From assembly GCF_001602625.1 (NCBI RefSeq), contig NZ_LECR01000075.1, positions 8,071 through 13,824 on the forward strand: a DNA stretch of 5,754 nt, in the 5' to 3' direction. Source of the stretch: Sodalis-like endosymbiont of Proechinophthirus fluctus (GTDB taxonomy: Bacteria > Pseudomonadota > Gammaproteobacteria > Enterobacterales > Enterobacteriaceae). This document shows positions 4,760 to 5,754 of the stretch, piece after piece (position 1 is the first letter of the stretch; every line of letters begins with the position of its first letter). Below the pieces are notes generated by a model that was not told the DNA's origin, did no database searches, and was given only the letters and a program-made list of their open reading frames with translations. Both the position numbers and the translations under genes were made by a program.

Positions 4760-5754
4760 TCACGGCGCCAGTTTCCGTAAATGTTGCGAAAAATCCGCCG
4801 CGTTTATAAAACCGGTTACCCGCGAGCCGGGGATCTCGTTATCGCGACTATCGAAAAATAAAATCGCCGGCAGCCACATCACCTGTGGCCGGCTAAGCAG
4901 AATTTTTTGCACGGGCGCATTAGCGGTAACATCTGCCTGAAGCAGGGTTAGGCGACCCATTTGCTCGGCTACGGTGGGGATCGCTGAAGGTGTATTTATC
5001 AAACACTTTACAGGCCACGCACCAGTCGGCGTATATATCCAGCATCACCGGCTTGCCGGGGCAAGCGTTTAGCACCTGAGTGATTTGCTCAAGTTTTTCA
5101 CAGGCTGGAACGCCCCGGCGCTGCGCCGGTGGCCAACGGCGTGCAAGATAGAGTTTCCCCATAGCCAGTCCCGCAGCGCCCACGCGCTTATCAGCGTCAG
5201 GCCAAGCAGCAGCACTGCCGGCCACAGGCGGCCGCAATCCCGCAGGCATAGCAAAAAGCCCTAGACGAAAAAGGCGATCGCCAGGAGGCTCTATAGCCGC
5301 GCTCCCCAGTTATCACCCAGAATGCATTCCAGTAAGAATACTGGTAGCACCAGAATAACGAAACCAAATCCTATTTGACCTGTTGTATCCAATGGCCGCT
5401 TTTGGGCAACATTCGATGGCCAAACAGAGCGACCAGCACCAACGGGATACCCATACCCACCGCATATAGCCACAGCGTAAATCCGTCGAACCACAGATTA
5501 CCGCTTTGGGTGATGTACAGTAAAATGGCGCTCAGGGGCGCAGTGATGCAGGGGGAGCAAAACAGGCCTGCCCAACGCTCCCATGATAAAAACGCCGGGT
5601 AAGGTGCCTTGACGCTGACGGTTGCTGCAAAGCGCTAGGCGGGTCTGTAGCGCCGGGGTAATTGCAGGGTAAAGGCGCCGAACATTGACAACACCAGTAG
5701 GATATACAGCACGGCAAGTCCGATCAGCAATACGGGCTGTTGCAGCGCCGCCTG
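4760..5754 (-). pseudogene. dsbD: dsbD pseudogene (5' end outside window): thiol:disulfide interchange protein
   Basis: DsbD (DipZ, about 565 residues) passes electrons from cytoplasmic thioredoxin across the inner membrane to DsbC, DsbG and CcmG. The window holds roughly the C-terminal 320 residues on the minus strand. [19 protein letters not shown] and [11 protein letters not shown] come first. The membrane-domain catalytic CSPC (5548-5559) leads [19 protein letters not shown] and [28 protein letters not shown] and ALRDWLWG follow. The C-terminal thioredoxin domain has [17 protein letters not shown], with the CVAC pair at 5010-5021. [21 protein letters not shown] and [16 protein letters not shown] then lead to TGA 4760-4762. 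Breaks include a stop and frameshift after QQVK and an extra C in a four-C run (4976-4979) after YTFSDP. Others lie near TLQLP and in the linker before the thioredoxin domain. Both cysteine pairs survive as codons, but no intact protein can form. yjdC follows after 43 bases. Confidence 0.96.

Noticed and set aside
4490..4940. Plus-strand frames 4490-4732 and 4668-4940
   Set aside because: They are antisense to yjdC and the end of dsbD, where minus-strand homology is unambiguous.
1..5754. Insertion sequence, phage or CRISPR signal as cause of the gene decay
   Set aside because: No transposase or integrase motif, terminal inverted repeats with target duplication, or regularly spaced repeats were seen. 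The damage is by small indels, substitutions and deletions.

Overview
The window looks like a decaying gammaproteobacterial (Enterobacterales) chromosome. It most resembles a recently host-restricted insect symbiont of the Sodalis type. That is an inference: every recognisable protein matches an enterobacterial gene at good identity, yet nearly all carry several frameshifts, in-frame stops and deletions, and the only intact items are a tRNA gene and the end of one cell-division gene. I recognised the families from memory of the E. coli proteins; no database search was run.

Left part (1-683, + strand): the intact C-terminal end of ftsP (sufI), then a wrecked dkgA (aldo-keto reductase) in which the N-terminal active-site motif is joined to the C-terminal end. 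Second block (about 690-1600, - strand): remnants of a peptide/nickel-type ABC transporter, a substrate-binding protein C-terminus followed by a permease N-terminus. It converges on dkgA.

Third block (1598-3903, - strand): a colinear, wholly pseudogenised sialic acid locus in the E. coli order nanR-nanA-nanT. nanR is the GntR-family repressor, nanA the N-acetylneuraminate lyase and nanT the sialic acid permease. The nanR-nanA gap still carries a three-copy NanR operator in the E. coli register, overlapping a consensus -10 box. nanT is broken internally, and its truncated end runs straight into the ABC substrate-binding protein remnant. Intact, NanT would import sialic acid, NanA would split it to N-acetylmannosamine and pyruvate, and NanR would relieve repression when sialic acid is present. 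No part of this pathway can work from this locus.

Right part (3951-5754, - strand): an intact tRNA-Phe(GAA) with a clear promoter, preceded by yjdC (TetR-type regulator) and dsbD (transmembrane thiol reductase). This is the E. coli order dsbD-yjdC-pheU. Both protein genes are pseudogenes, and dsbD runs off the right edge.

No insertion sequence, CRISPR array, rRNA or phage gene was seen. No stretch over 300 bases lacks a gene or gene remnant. I found no new biological system; the interest lies in the mechanism and state of gene decay.
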